DNA of 63,841 bases from a virus, in the IMG/VR virus record IMGVR_UViG_3300032088_000004, positions 1 to 63,841 of that record; one strand, 5' to 3'. Of the stretch, positions 22,701 through 30,540 are shown one piece after another; the first letter of the stretch is position 1; every line of letters starts with the position of its first letter. The position numbers and the translations under genes are program-made. The notes beneath the pieces are model-generated. The model saw nothing but the letters and a program-made list of their open reading frames with translations. It had not been told where the DNA came from and ran no database searches.

Positions 22701-23195
22701 GTATCGATAGAAGTTGTCGCCAGAGTAAGATTGTGAAATCATCTTGAAGATATTTTGTAGGCCTGTTTGGTTCATCGCCAGCAAAATAAGGTGGCGACGT
22801 CGATTTAAGATTGACTTAATCTTTTTCTTTGACGAGGATTCATCCTCAACTGTTGTTCCCGAGTTGTCGGCTTCATATTCGGATTTCTTCTTCGCGGCGG
22901 AGCGGACAGTCTCGTACTCCTCCTTCCATTTTGCGACAGAAGGAATAAAGTATGCTTCGCAGCCAAAAATTGGCTTGAAGTCTTTATTTTCTTTCTGCAT
23001 CTTCTTTGCATGCAGGACTTGGTAAGCTAGTCCGTTCGCGTTTCCATGATCTGTTAGGGCCAGTGCGTCCATACCATTTTCGTAGGCGAAGTCCATATGT
23101 TCTTGCGGATATCCCAATGCGTCAAAGGGGGAACCAGCGACGGAGTGGGCATGCAGCCCAACAAATGGTAAATTGCTTTCTGTTCTAGATGTCAT
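19761..23195 (-). CDS. dnaE: DNA polymerase III alpha subunit (DnaE, C-family)
   Basis: An 1144-residue replicative polymerase of bacterial type. An N-terminal PHP domain is visible (GLHAHSVAGS at 13-22, LTDHGN at 47-52). The palm has GAGRGSAAGS (429-438) and the catalytic PDIDYDVSD (470-478), with the third aspartate in FIKFDILGL (about 636). A fingers region has IYRPGPLGAG and GYGFNKSHAVSY, and a C-terminal OB-like region has VIRCWG. Length is close to cellular DnaE. Its ATG lies in the last codons of the preceding gene. It is probably the main phage replicase. T4-type phages normally use a family B enzyme, so this is an unusual replacement. Confidence 0.95.
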   Translation of the reverse strand: MTSRTESNLPFVGLHAHSVAGSPFDALGYPQEHMDFAYENGMDALALTDHGNANGLAYQVLHAKKMQKENKDFKPIFGCEAYFIPSVAKWKEEYETVRSAAKKKSEYEADNSGTTVEDESSSKKKIKSILNRRRHLILLAMNQTGLQNIFKMISQSYSGDNFYRYPRVDYAMLKKYGEGVIAASACLGGVYAGNYWENRDTGPDAILGAMRKTTQKMQSIFGDRWYGELQWNNVPEQHDLNRYIIQMHHEFGIELISTADSHYYNADVWKDRELYKRLGWLGKGRPDYLSEELPLSVEEVGYELYPKNGDQMWESYLKYSKECGAEYDDNIVRDSIVRTHEIAHERIEAFLPDNTVRLPDFVVPEGSTAGQTLAALCVEGLRSLNLQDDQGYVARLKHEVSVIEERGFSKYFLTMKSIADVAVDRQLVGAGRGSAAGSLVAYVLNITQVDPIKYGLQFERFLTKGGSGYPDIDYDVSDPMVLKEVLIDQWGDNSVVPITNWNTLQLRSLIKDISKFYGIEFTEANNVTSKMVYEATPRAKAKHGITSGVYVPTFEELVEFSESLQGFLEKYPHIRTHIEKLYGQTRSASRHAGGVVVGENLDQWMPLINSGGVRQTPWSEGMNVRHLEPMGFIKFDILGLASLRMLEGAIERILKRHHGMDNPTFADIKEFYDKNLHPEKINLEDRAVWENIFHKGKWAGIFQFTETGAQSFCKNAKPDNIIDLSAITSIYRPGPLGAGVDRKYIGAKSNPEDVEYVNNHVREVTEETYGFLIFQEQIAMLAHKLGKDLSLDEGNKLRKLLTKKGTGEVQAQKDKIFDKFKRGCLEKGMKDYEARELWETFEYFSGYGFNKSHAVSYCVLSYQCAYLLNYYPSEWLAAFLDKEPETRKERAIATAKSLGYNVEPLNVNTSGVNWEISDDGKTLIQPLSSIKGLGIKAIEQIIEHRPFNVIEDFLFHPDIVYSKLNKKSIHALTLAQALNGLMDDRFTGLRHFWTAISEKRPRKEKNLAENIELYAPEGDFSEEEKLEYLVNLTGVFPINAVVTPRVRQKLDELYIPPISEYDPELGVTWFIPRECKLKKSKNGKNFYVVKVIDDNNEMTVIRCWGVDPERDIVHINRPYMARLNYNQQWGFSTFSMRKMFKLLA

Positions 23196-23385
23196 TAATA
23201 GTTTCTTTCATTTCTTCAATTGTTTGTAGCAGGTCTCTTCTTATCGAGGCCCTGTCAGTAAAGTATAAACCCATTATAAACCTTTCTTGCTCTCTTGTCA
23301 AGTTAAAAAAGTTGTCAGGAAAACCAACATCTTCCTTTGCCGATGACGACATGGTATTGTACGCGTCCTCAATGTTATAAGTCAC
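23185..23385 (-). CDS. Small hypothetical protein upstream of dnaE
   Basis: A 66-residue protein with a helical, acidic C-terminus (IRRDLLQTIEEMKETINDI) and a central FNLTREQERFIMGLYF segment. It has no known domain. It overlaps dnaE by 11 nt and the preceding gene by 11 nt, so it is co-translated with the polymerase and may be a small replisome partner (inference). Confidence 0.55.
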   Translation of the reverse strand: MTYNIEDAYNTMSSSAKEDVGFPDNFFNLTREQERFIMGLYFTDRASIRRDLLQTIEEMKETINDI

Positions 23386-24232
23386 TTTCCGTCTCCTTGT
23401 TAAATATATATGGTTTCATAAACTGTTTTGTTGGCCTTGGAATTTTAAGGTCTGATTTGTAATACTCTTTCAAGCTGTCCCAGCTATCAAGACTATAGTA
23501 TTTTTCTATTTCTACTGATTTATCTATATCTATTATATCAAGATTAAAGATTTTGTCAAGCGTAAAATGTCTACTTGACCACCTTTCTTCGAACGGCTTA
23601 TTTTTATTGCCTCCGGTGCACTGATTCTTTATGTTCCACTTAAACTTTGGCCAATCCTCTGGAAAGAAAGTAAACGCTAAGAACATGTTATCTCTCACTG
23701 TTTTTCCTTCATATTCTAAGAAGAAAGATTCAGGTCCGCGTATCGCGTCGCGGTGGTCCCTTACTTTTCCAGGGTGATATATACCATAAGGGAAAGAAAC
23801 GAAATACTTTGTAGGAGTAACCCACTGACTCATCTTGTCTGATATCATAAAAGCATTAAGTGCCCCATGTAACACCGACCAGCCCAGCGAATCTCTCCTA
23901 TCTCTGTCTTTTTGGGAAATTGGAGTGTAATAGATAGGTATCCACTTCTCGTGATAATCTTTTCTTTTTACGAATTCTTTCTCTTCAAAATATCTCGGAG
24001 ACATAACGTAGTCTCCAACCCTCTGCTTAACCAGCGGAGCAACGTCATCGTTGCATACTATCCAAATGCTATCGCAGCCTGCATATGCACATTCATATAC
24101 AGATCTTTCGACAGCTAAAAATCCTTCTCTCAATGGTTGCAGATAGTCTGGCCATGGAAAATCGAAAGAATCGTGCCAACCGGACAAAGGAATGATACCA
24201 GCAACGTTACGGCCGTGTGGTGCTGGCTTCAT
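23375..24232 (-). CDS. Predicted nucleotidyltransferase-like protein
   Basis: A 285-residue protein. The N-terminus (NVAGIIPLSGWHDSFDFPWP, then GFLAVERSVYECAYAGCDSI and WIVCNDD) follows the pattern of GT-A fold nucleotidyltransferases that activate sugars: an IPLAG-like loop, a helix and a strand ending in DD. The usual GxGTR signature is not preserved, so the substrate cannot be guessed. The C-terminal half is aromatic-rich and unassigned. It overlaps the 24207-24995 gene by 26 nt. Confidence 0.5.
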   Translation of the reverse strand: MKPAPHGRNVAGIIPLSGWHDSFDFPWPDYLQPLREGFLAVERSVYECAYAGCDSIWIVCNDDVAPLVKQRVGDYVMSPRYFEEKEFVKRKDYHEKWIPIYYTPISQKDRDRRDSLGWSVLHGALNAFMISDKMSQWVTPTKYFVSFPYGIYHPGKVRDHRDAIRGPESFFLEYEGKTVRDNMFLAFTFFPEDWPKFKWNIKNQCTGGNKNKPFEERWSSRHFTLDKIFNLDIIDIDKSVEIEKYYSLDSWDSLKEYYKSDLKIPRPTKQFMKPYIFNKETESDL

Positions 24233-24995
24233 TAAATATCTCCTTCAGGTTCATTTCCAGGAACTTAACGCGTTCTGAATCTCTATAAATTGTTTTTTCT
24301 ATTTCTCGTACCGTTCTCGAACTATGTACAACCTTCGGTTTGCGGTATTTTGGGTTTCCGTTTTTGTAGTACTCCATGAAGTTACCATAGATACCTATAG
24401 AAGTCAAGTGTCTTTCCACTGCGAATCTGACCATCGAATCAGAGTACTCAAAGTCGTTTAACTGCTCTCTTGACAGAGTTGACTCAGATACACAATCAGT
24501 GACATAGTGAGCTCCGTCGACCCTGTTCGATGTGTAATAGTATATTTTACCCGCGAAGTTCGTAGGTTCTGATTTTGGTTGGAGATATTCATGTTTGCCT
24601 CCAAGGTTTGACAACTCGAAATCATCATAAACTAAGAACAAAGGCTGTGCAGACGACACAATGTCATTCTCTAGTTGCAGACCTGTGGTCTCAAAAATTT
24701 GACAAAGTTCAAACTGATACTTGTTGAGGCCTTGAAACGAAGATATCTTAATCTCTCCTTCGGAGACTCTGATGCTGCTGACTTCTTCATGATTCAAGAG
24801 TTTTCCATTTAGCGCCATAATGGTCTGAAGTCTACTCCATGAATAATCTATTCTCCTGTTTCCAAATAGATTCATTGTAGAGATATCAAAAAACATTGGA
24901 GAGTATTCTATAATTGGAAGGAAGTAGCAGTCATTTAGGAAAGCGTAGGTTATTGACTCTAGGCTCGTACCCAGCACTACTCTTTCTAGTAGCAT
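24207..24995 (-). CDS. Hypothetical protein
   Basis: A 262-residue protein that I do not recognise. The start MLLERVVLGTSLESITYAFL has a G.S...Y pattern that could be a degenerate dinucleotide-binding loop, but no further Rossmann motifs are evident. The C-terminus is basic and helical. It sits between the MopE-like lipoprotein (10-nt overlap) and the nucleotidyltransferase-like gene, and may act with the latter. Confidence 0.5.
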   Translation of the reverse strand: MLLERVVLGTSLESITYAFLNDCYFLPIIEYSPMFFDISTMNLFGNRRIDYSWSRLQTIMALNGKLLNHEEVSSIRVSEGEIKISSFQGLNKYQFELCQIFETTGLQLENDIVSSAQPLFLVYDDFELSNLGGKHEYLQPKSEPTNFAGKIYYYTSNRVDGAHYVTDCVSESTLSREQLNDFEYSDSMVRFAVERHLTSIGIYGNFMEYYKNGNPKYRKPKVVHSSRTVREIEKTIYRDSERVKFLEMNLKEIFNEASTTRP

Positions 24996-27205
24996 ACGCC
25001 TCGAACATAATCATAACGTGTTTCCGAGTGTGATGCAAATGAATAGTTGATTTCTTTCCTTGAGGCTTGGCCGTTTGCTCTTGGTAGGCAAGCTTCGTCA
25101 ATGATTGACATAAGGTCGTTGTACATACTTACTGCGTTGGAAGTCAACTCGAAGATTACACCTCCTCCTGCTAAGGTTATGTTCTCCCAGTCCTGGTTCG
25201 CGTTGCCCAACCTGGGCATTTCAGCGAATGTATAAAGTTTCAAACTCGGAGAAGCTCTCACTGCGTTTGCGACTATCCCTTCAGTGATTGGCCTTCGAGG
25301 GCCCTCTGGATCGTTGACATCTCTTAAAAATGATTGCTCGTTCTCATCTGAAAATACTATTATTACCCTGTCAGTGTCGGGTCTCCACGTAATGTTGAAG
25401 TTCTCCTTTTCGGGGATAGAAGTTGTATTTCTCCACCAGGCGACAGAGTCTAGGTCCAAGTTCGCGTTGGCTGAGAGGTTTCTAACTGCAAGGTATATGG
25501 CGTCCAAGAGCATTTCGCTGCCGGTATCCATACCTTCTACTCCCAAAGCGGCAAAGGCAGCTAAGAACTGAGCGAATGGTGCAATGTCAGACACTAATAC
25601 TAATGTTTCTTTCTCACTTCTTGGAAGCTCCTTCGGGCCTACAATCAGCCCCCACTGGAGCTGTTGTTCAGCCGAGAATTGTCCTGCGAATCGGTTTAGG
25701 GCAATCCGTACTGCCTCTATCTCTTGGTCCATGGAACCCGACCAGTCAACAATAAAAAGTATGTCTGTATCTCTTATTTCCTCTCCATAGTCTACCACTC
25801 CATCGCAGTCGTTATCCGCTCCGTCACATATTTCTTCGCTTGGTGTCACTTCCCCGGTGCACAGCGAGGGCTCAAATCGGCCGTTACGGTCGTTGCCCCA
25901 CGCTCCTTGGTGACAATACACCTCTCCGGGAATACAGACACCTACAAGCAGCGTTTCCGGCTCACCAGTGTAGCATGCTTGGGCTAGGTTCTCGTCAATG
26001 ACCTGATCACAATCTTCATCAAAATTGTTACATTCCTCCTGCACTAGTGCTATGCCTCTAATTGGGTCACACACTGGAGGTTCGGGCATCGGAACATATA
26101 CACACAGTGCTGCACAATCAGTCAACCTCATCTCTTGACAGGCTGGGTCCACACACTCACACGTCTTAAAACCTTGTCCGCACAGCAATGGTGGCTCGCT
26201 ACACGGCATCAAGTTACCAACGTCGTTAACAGTACAGAGACAATCAAGTTGTTCGTCTACCTGTCCGTCGCAGTCGTTATCTGCCCCATCGCACTCTTCG
26301 GCTGCCGGCCTAGTAGCTGTGCATGAAATCCAGTTGCCGTCTTCACAGACCTCTATACCCCTCTCGCACACTGTTTCGCATTCCCTGGCCAACTCCTCGT
26401 CAATCAACCCATCGCAGTCGTTATCAACACCGTCGCAGATGTCGGCACCAACAGGGCCACATTCGTCGCACACATTCCTTTGGCCCTCGTCAACCTCACC
26501 ATCGCAATCATCATCGAGGAAATTACACCGTTCTTCGCCAGGCAAATCTGCAGTGCACTCTTCGACTTCCCCGTTTACACAAACCCCAACTCCAGTGTCG
26601 CATGCAGAAACACAAGGGAAGAAACCTTCATCTATCAAGGAATCACAATCATTGTCGGTGCCGTCGCACATCTCCGGGTCGCATGGGCGGCATGGCAGGT
26701 GCTGAAGGCTGCCCTTATCACAAATAATCTGCTGTCTTCCTAGCGTGCCGTCTTCAAGCTGGCACTCGAACCACCTAATAAATTCTCCACTTGTTCCAGG
26801 TGGACACTCCCATTGAGTGTAACATTCGCTTTGAGAAATAATCTCCGGTGGAGGACACTCTGGGTCGGTGCCATAAACGCAAGGGATTTTATCTTCGTCA
26901 CAGACCTCGACAACTACTTGCATTACATCAATTGTTTGCAGAGGGTTGGGCGGACAGTACCATCTCTGGGTACTGCAACACTGCGGATAACATTGGCAGT
27001 ATGATTGTGTTTCCTGTATTGGGGTTTGCGCGCACCTCTCCTCTCTTGTCAGCTCAGGTTCCGGTGGAATCGGAGGAGACCAGTCCAGTACATACACATC
27101 ACTAAATGATGAATCTGGAGAAGTAATTCTAACCCCTTCATCTACTTGAGTCGATACAGTGTCTGTGCATGCTGTTAGTAACAGTAAAATTGCAATTATT
27201 CTCAT
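24986..27205 (-). CDS. Secreted lipoprotein with MopE-type repeats and a VWA domain
   Basis: A 739-residue protein. A signal peptide with a lipobox (MRIIAILLLLTAC, cysteine 13) predicts a lipid-anchored, exported protein. A long cysteine-rich region follows, with six copies of a DNDCDG-type motif (for example CDGADNDCDGQVDE), the calcium-binding-like repeat of MopE family proteins. Next is a von Willebrand A domain with an intact MIDAS site: DWSGS, then a threonine in MDTGSE and an aspartate in VIIVFSDENE. Such proteins are typical of Myxococcota-like bacteria and are very unusual in phages. It may coat the infected cell or mediate adhesion or exclusion (inference). Confidence 0.9.
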   Translation of the reverse strand: MRIIAILLLLTACTDTVSTQVDEGVRITSPDSSFSDVYVLDWSPPIPPEPELTREERCAQTPIQETQSYCQCYPQCCSTQRWYCPPNPLQTIDVMQVVVEVCDEDKIPCVYGTDPECPPPEIISQSECYTQWECPPGTSGEFIRWFECQLEDGTLGRQQIICDKGSLQHLPCRPCDPEMCDGTDNDCDSLIDEGFFPCVSACDTGVGVCVNGEVEECTADLPGEERCNFLDDDCDGEVDEGQRNVCDECGPVGADICDGVDNDCDGLIDEELARECETVCERGIEVCEDGNWISCTATRPAAEECDGADNDCDGQVDEQLDCLCTVNDVGNLMPCSEPPLLCGQGFKTCECVDPACQEMRLTDCAALCVYVPMPEPPVCDPIRGIALVQEECNNFDEDCDQVIDENLAQACYTGEPETLLVGVCIPGEVYCHQGAWGNDRNGRFEPSLCTGEVTPSEEICDGADNDCDGVVDYGEEIRDTDILFIVDWSGSMDQEIEAVRIALNRFAGQFSAEQQLQWGLIVGPKELPRSEKETLVLVSDIAPFAQFLAAFAALGVEGMDTGSEMLLDAIYLAVRNLSANANLDLDSVAWWRNTTSIPEKENFNITWRPDTDRVIIVFSDENEQSFLRDVNDPEGPRRPITEGIVANAVRASPSLKLYTFAEMPRLGNANQDWENITLAGGGVIFELTSNAVSMYNDLMSIIDEACLPRANGQASRKEINYSFASHSETRYDYVRGVCY

Positions 27206-27218
27206 AGTCTTGTTTTCC

Positions 27219-27698
27219 TTAACATCCGTCCGTAATATCTGACCAAACTTGTCTGACTCTCTTGACGTATTTTAGCCTTTTGTAGAAGTGCTTCTTTGTC
27301 AAACACCTTGTACCCGCATTGTAAAAGCATAGCCCTTTATCTATGTTTCCTCTAGCATATTTAGAAATAACATAGGATAAAATTTGGGCCCCAACGTTTA
27401 TCGAGACAACAGGGTTTTTCAGTTGGGCGCAGGTGTAACTCTTACCACCGGTCTCTCTGGCGCCTGTCCATTTGGGGACTACCTGTGTCAACCCGCAGGC
27501 GCCAGCAGTAGAAACAACCCTAGGTCGAAAAGAGCTTTCAACGTAAATTAAAGAAGCCAACATATAAGGATCGACACCGTGTTTTGTCGCGGCGTTTAGA
27601 ATTGTCTTCTCATAACGACAGATATTCTTTGCTTGATAGGCGGACATGGGTAAAGCGGCCGGCATGGCGACGCACAGTGATAAAAGTAGGGTATTCAT
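27219..27698 (-). CDS. Secreted lytic transglycosylase
   Basis: A 159-residue protein with an N-terminal signal-like helix (MNTLLLSLCVAMPAALPMSA) and an SLT domain. The catalytic glutamate is in YVESSFRP, followed by AGACGLTQVVP and CFYNAG. It cleaves the glycan strands of peptidoglycan and is probably an endolysin or a spanin-independent lysis enzyme exported by the host Sec system. Its ATG overlaps the thyX stop by 1 nt. Confidence 0.88.
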   Translation of the reverse strand: MNTLLLSLCVAMPAALPMSAYQAKNICRYEKTILNAATKHGVDPYMLASLIYVESSFRPRVVSTAGACGLTQVVPKWTGARETGGKSYTCAQLKNPVVSINVGAQILSYVISKYARGNIDKGLCFYNAGTRCLTKKHFYKRLKYVKRVRQVWSDITDGC

Positions 27699-28399
27699 TA
27701 TTTCTCCATTTTGTGCTTTCTAAAGGACTCAACTGAATTTGGAAATTTGCCCTTAACTATCTTGAGGCATGCCTCAGCAACTTGTTGAATTTCCCACTGG
27801 GCGCCTGAGTGGCTCCTAAGAGAGACAAACTTTAACAAATTGTGTAAGTTGACCGTCCCATAGTACTGGGTGTACAGGTTTTGCGGCAATACTCCCCTAG
27901 CTTGCTCTCGGCAGACACCCGAGTCCATCAGGGCCTTGTATAAAGACAAGCTCTTATTGTTGTGCATCCGTACTGCAGTTTCTGCATTTTCATATCCGAG
28001 CGACATATAAGATGAATTCAGGACTGGATTTATCAAATCATCGGTGCTGGCCTGTCTATTGCTGCCGTGTTGTTGCCTGAACTTCTTAGGTTCATAGAAG
28101 TTAATGTCTATGGATGTGTAACGTCTAGAAATTTCATTATAGGCCCAAGTGCGGTGTCTATGGTGTTGACTACGTATAAAGAGAGGCACGGTAAACCGAA
28201 ATGTGACAGCGCAGTGCTCAAAAGGAGAGCTATGGTTGTGTTCCATAAGGTAATTGATAAGCTTGATGTCTTTTTCGTCTACTTCTTCTTTTTCTGAACC
28301 GAAGGATACCCTTGCCGCATTAACAACCGAGAGATCCGAACCCATATGTGAAATGTACTCAACCGCACCTATCCCGTCTCCAAAGAGGTCAATTCGCAT
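27698..28399 (-). CDS. thyX: Flavin-dependent thymidylate synthase ThyX
   Basis: A 233-residue enzyme that makes dTMP from dUMP with FAD. The signature RHRTWAYNEISRRY matches RHRxxSxNExSxRY, with W in place of the first variable residue and A for the serine. HNHSSPFEH and ARGVLPQNLYTQYYGTVNLH are also present. I chose the ATG at 28397-28399 because GGAGG lies 4 nt upstream; it lies within the last codons of the GroES-like gene. It works with dUTPase and thymidine kinase encoded in the window. Confidence 0.95.
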   Translation of the reverse strand: MRIDLFGDGIGAVEYISHMGSDLSVVNAARVSFGSEKEEVDEKDIKLINYLMEHNHSSPFEHCAVTFRFTVPLFIRSQHHRHRTWAYNEISRRYTSIDINFYEPKKFRQQHGSNRQASTDDLINPVLNSSYMSLGYENAETAVRMHNNKSLSLYKALMDSGVCREQARGVLPQNLYTQYYGTVNLHNLLKFVSLRSHSGAQWEIQQVAEACLKIVKGKFPNSVESFRKHKMEK

Positions 28400-28709
28400 T
28401 AGGCCTCCGATAAACACCTACAACGTAATTTTCCAAAATCATGTAATGGGTACTGTCCTTTACCCTGACCTCTTGTATCATTGTTCTGTCAATAACTATC
28501 TTGTTGTTGTCAATATTTCCGTATTTTAGGTGCCGGAACTGTTTATCACAGTCTTCAGCAATGTCGATAACAGTGGCTTCTACGTAGCTATCTTCTTCAT
28601 GTTTGAAGTCCTCAGGCAAAAGAACGCCGGAGCTAGTTTCGTTCTTCTTTACGTGAGGAATAATCAACAGATGACGATTAACAGGCTTTAGTCTTGTTAT
28701 CTCAGCCAC
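28389..28709 (-). CDS. groES: GroES-like co-chaperonin
   Basis: A 106-residue protein with the GroES pattern: LKPVNRHLLIIPH, a flexible mobile-loop segment KKNETSSGVLLPED, EATVIDIAEDC and the C-terminal YMILENYVVGVYR. T4 uses gp31 and some phages CocO in this role. It would cap the phage GroEL or host GroEL. It overlaps thyX by 11 nt. Similarity is clear in order and length, but residue identity to cellular GroES is low. Confidence 0.75.
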   Translation of the reverse strand: MAEITRLKPVNRHLLIIPHVKKNETSSGVLLPEDFKHEEDSYVEATVIDIAEDCDKQFRHLKYGNIDNNKIVIDRTMIQEVRVKDSTHYMILENYVVGVYRRPNAN

Positions 28710-28974
28710 CTGTAATCCTCCCTACAGAACGTTGACATTTGTTAACATAATCTGTCAAGATTTCCATGTCTGTCTCTGACTTATAAAGGCGATATGCTTT
28801 TACAGCTAGGCGCATTTCTTGCTTTGTTAGCCAGCCGTTTTCGTCGTATGACTCTCTCAAGTCTTTGCGTTGCTCTTTGAATGGCTCCATTGCATCTTCT
28901 AAGGCGACGAATGTCTTGATATAATTTGCGAGGTGCTCCTCTTGGGTGGTGGTTTTATCGTTGTTAGAACTCAT
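28702..28974 (-). CDS. GapR-like (DUF2312-type) small helical protein
   Basis: A 90-residue protein. I chose the ATG at 28972-28974, with AAAGGAG upstream. After a polar start it reads LANYIKTFVALEDAMEPFKE, then a helix-turn with ENGWLTKQEMRLAVKAYRLY. This follows the pattern of GapR/DUF2312 proteins, which bind overtwisted DNA ahead of replication forks. The match is by eye. It is first in a unit with groES and thyX and has its own promoter. Confidence 0.5.
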   Translation of the reverse strand: MSSNNDKTTTQEEHLANYIKTFVALEDAMEPFKEQRKDLRESYDENGWLTKQEMRLAVKAYRLYKSETDMEILTDYVNKCQRSVGRITGG

Positions 28975-29005
28975 AATTTCTCCTTTATTGTTGAGTTGTG
29001 TTATA

Positions 29006-29034
29006 ATAATAGTACATTTTATTAGGTTTGTCAA
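29006..29034 (-). promoter_or_regulatory. sigma70-type promoter for the GapR-like/groES/thyX unit
   Basis: Reading on the minus strand: -35 TTGACA (29029-29034), 17-bp spacer, -10 TATTAT (29006-29011). It lies just after the stop of the Mom-like fusion gene. Confidence 0.82.
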
Positions 29035-29037
29035 CCT

Positions 29038-30468
29038 TTATCTTTGTTTCTTTTTATGTGCGTTTACATTTTTCTCGTTGTATTCCACTACAGACAAATC
29101 CCAGCTTGGAATTTTATCCAAGTCTTCGTACTTCTTTCGGGCGACCATTTGGCGCCACTTGAGACTATTCTCTTTTGGGTATACTCCTGTGCCGATTTTC
29201 CATTCTATCTCCTCTGAGTGTTTCAACATCTTCTTCGCTCTCTTATTTAATGGGAAAATATATCGAAACATTTTGCCCTTTATCTTCTTCATTCCTTTAT
29301 GATTCAGAAATTCAGGTGTGAGCCAGAATACTTGCTTCTTAGGTGCTTTTGAGTTATTTTGAATCGCATCGGTGACTTTCTGGTCATGGTTATCTTTAAA
29401 TTCTTGACTGAAACCCGGAGAGCCCTGGGTGTAGTGCCACCTCCAGTTCTCCTTGCACAACTCCGATGTGGTGCGTGGGTGCACCTTCTCTCCCTTGTCG
29501 GTCATATAACTGTCTGTCCAATACTCACCGCCGTAGTGGAAATTAGCGGCCTGGTAAACGTATCCACACTTACCCATGATACCGTCAGCTAGTGTGTATA
29601 GGTATTGGACTTCTGATTGTGGAGGGTCACTCTCTCTTCTTCTCTTATTCTCAACATCTTTAATCCATTTTACCAGCTGAGATAACATCTGTGACTCTGA
29701 GTTTCTAAGCTCTGAATCTAATAAACACATCTTACCGATTTCGTAATAGTCTTGAGAAGTCAAGTCCTTGCTTACAATCTTCTGAATTGTATGCAGAGGT
29801 CTCGTTCCCCACCCTAGGGTTACAACACCCACAAATTCTTCTTGTTTAAATATACCTAACCAAACCTTCGTAAGCCTAGGCATCACGGGAGAATAGTGAT
29901 TTGCCTGAACCAGTTCTGTAGCTTTTTCTCTGGTAATTTCCCTTAGTTCGTATTTCTTGTTGGATGATCTTTTAGAGTTGCGGCTAGCTAACTTCAAGCT
30001 ACTTATGCGAGATGATAACTCATCTTTTCGAATGATTTCTAGAGTCTTCAAATCCCCCATGAGACCGTTTTCCTTCAAGGTTTCTGCGAGCTTCTTAGCT
30101 GTCTCAACCTTGTGGTTTGCGCCTGGTTTGTCCCAGTGGGAACCGCTGAGTACAATAATATAATGAGAGATATTCCTTAAATTGTTCTTTGCCATATTCT
30201 CATTGGTAAAGTTTAAGGTTGCGTTCCAAATTTCATTTTCAAGCTTCTGATCAGCTGTACCTGAGACATCTTGGTGCTTGCATTCTACAATCGTAGATAA
30301 TTCTGAAACGTAATGATCTGTTGTTTTCTTGCGAACGTCTGGCGCGCAATTGGCTGGTTTGTAAGATAACCGGATTGGGTCATAACCAAAACCTTTTAAA
30401 ATCTTCTTCACGACGCTTTCGGATTTTTGACCACTAGCGTTGGCCTTAGCGCCTTGCGAGTCTGACAT
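29038..30468 (-). CDS. PD-(D/E)XK nuclease-like domain fused to a Mom-like DNA modification domain
   Basis: A 476-residue protein. The N-terminal part (about 12-115) has IVECKHQDVSGTADQKLENE, matching the (D/E)XK core of restriction-type nucleases, then YIIVLSGSHW. The part of about 175-320 matches the GNAT-fold Mom family: NHYSPVMPRL, LGWGTRP, DSELRNSESQ, YTLADGIMGKCG and VYQAANFHYGG. Mom of phage Mu converts adenine to methylcarbamoyl-adenine, which blocks many restriction enzymes. The basic C-terminus is unassigned. A single protein could both modify phage DNA and cut unmodified DNA (inference). It has its own promoter. Confidence 0.8.
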   Translation of the reverse strand: MSDSQGAKANASGQKSESVVKKILKGFGYDPIRLSYKPANCAPDVRKKTTDHYVSELSTIVECKHQDVSGTADQKLENEIWNATLNFTNENMAKNNLRNISHYIIVLSGSHWDKPGANHKVETAKKLAETLKENGLMGDLKTLEIIRKDELSSRISSLKLASRNSKRSSNKKYELREITREKATELVQANHYSPVMPRLTKVWLGIFKQEEFVGVVTLGWGTRPLHTIQKIVSKDLTSQDYYEIGKMCLLDSELRNSESQMLSQLVKWIKDVENKRRRESDPPQSEVQYLYTLADGIMGKCGYVYQAANFHYGGEYWTDSYMTDKGEKVHPRTTSELCKENWRWHYTQGSPGFSQEFKDNHDQKVTDAIQNNSKAPKKQVFWLTPEFLNHKGMKKIKGKMFRYIFPLNKRAKKMLKHSEEIEWKIGTGVYPKENSLKWRQMVARKKYEDLDKIPSWDLSVVEYNEKNVNAHKKKQR

Positions 30469-30503
30469 AGGGGGGTTCTCCTTGTTTGTTTTGTACTTGT
30501 TAT

Positions 30504-30532
30504 ATTATACTATAGATGGGAGGACTTGTAAA
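30504..30532 (-). promoter_or_regulatory. sigma70-type promoter for the Mom-like fusion gene
   Basis: Reading on the minus strand: -35 TTTACA (30527-30532), 17-bp spacer, -10 TATAAT (30504-30509). It lies directly after the 3' end of the tRNA gene. Confidence 0.8.
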
Positions 30533-30540
30533 GAAAAAAG

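Noticed and set aside
26319-26743. Two overlapping plus-strand frames of about 130 codons
   Set aside because: Complements of the cysteine/aspartate-rich MopE repeats; composition artefact without a ribosome-binding site.
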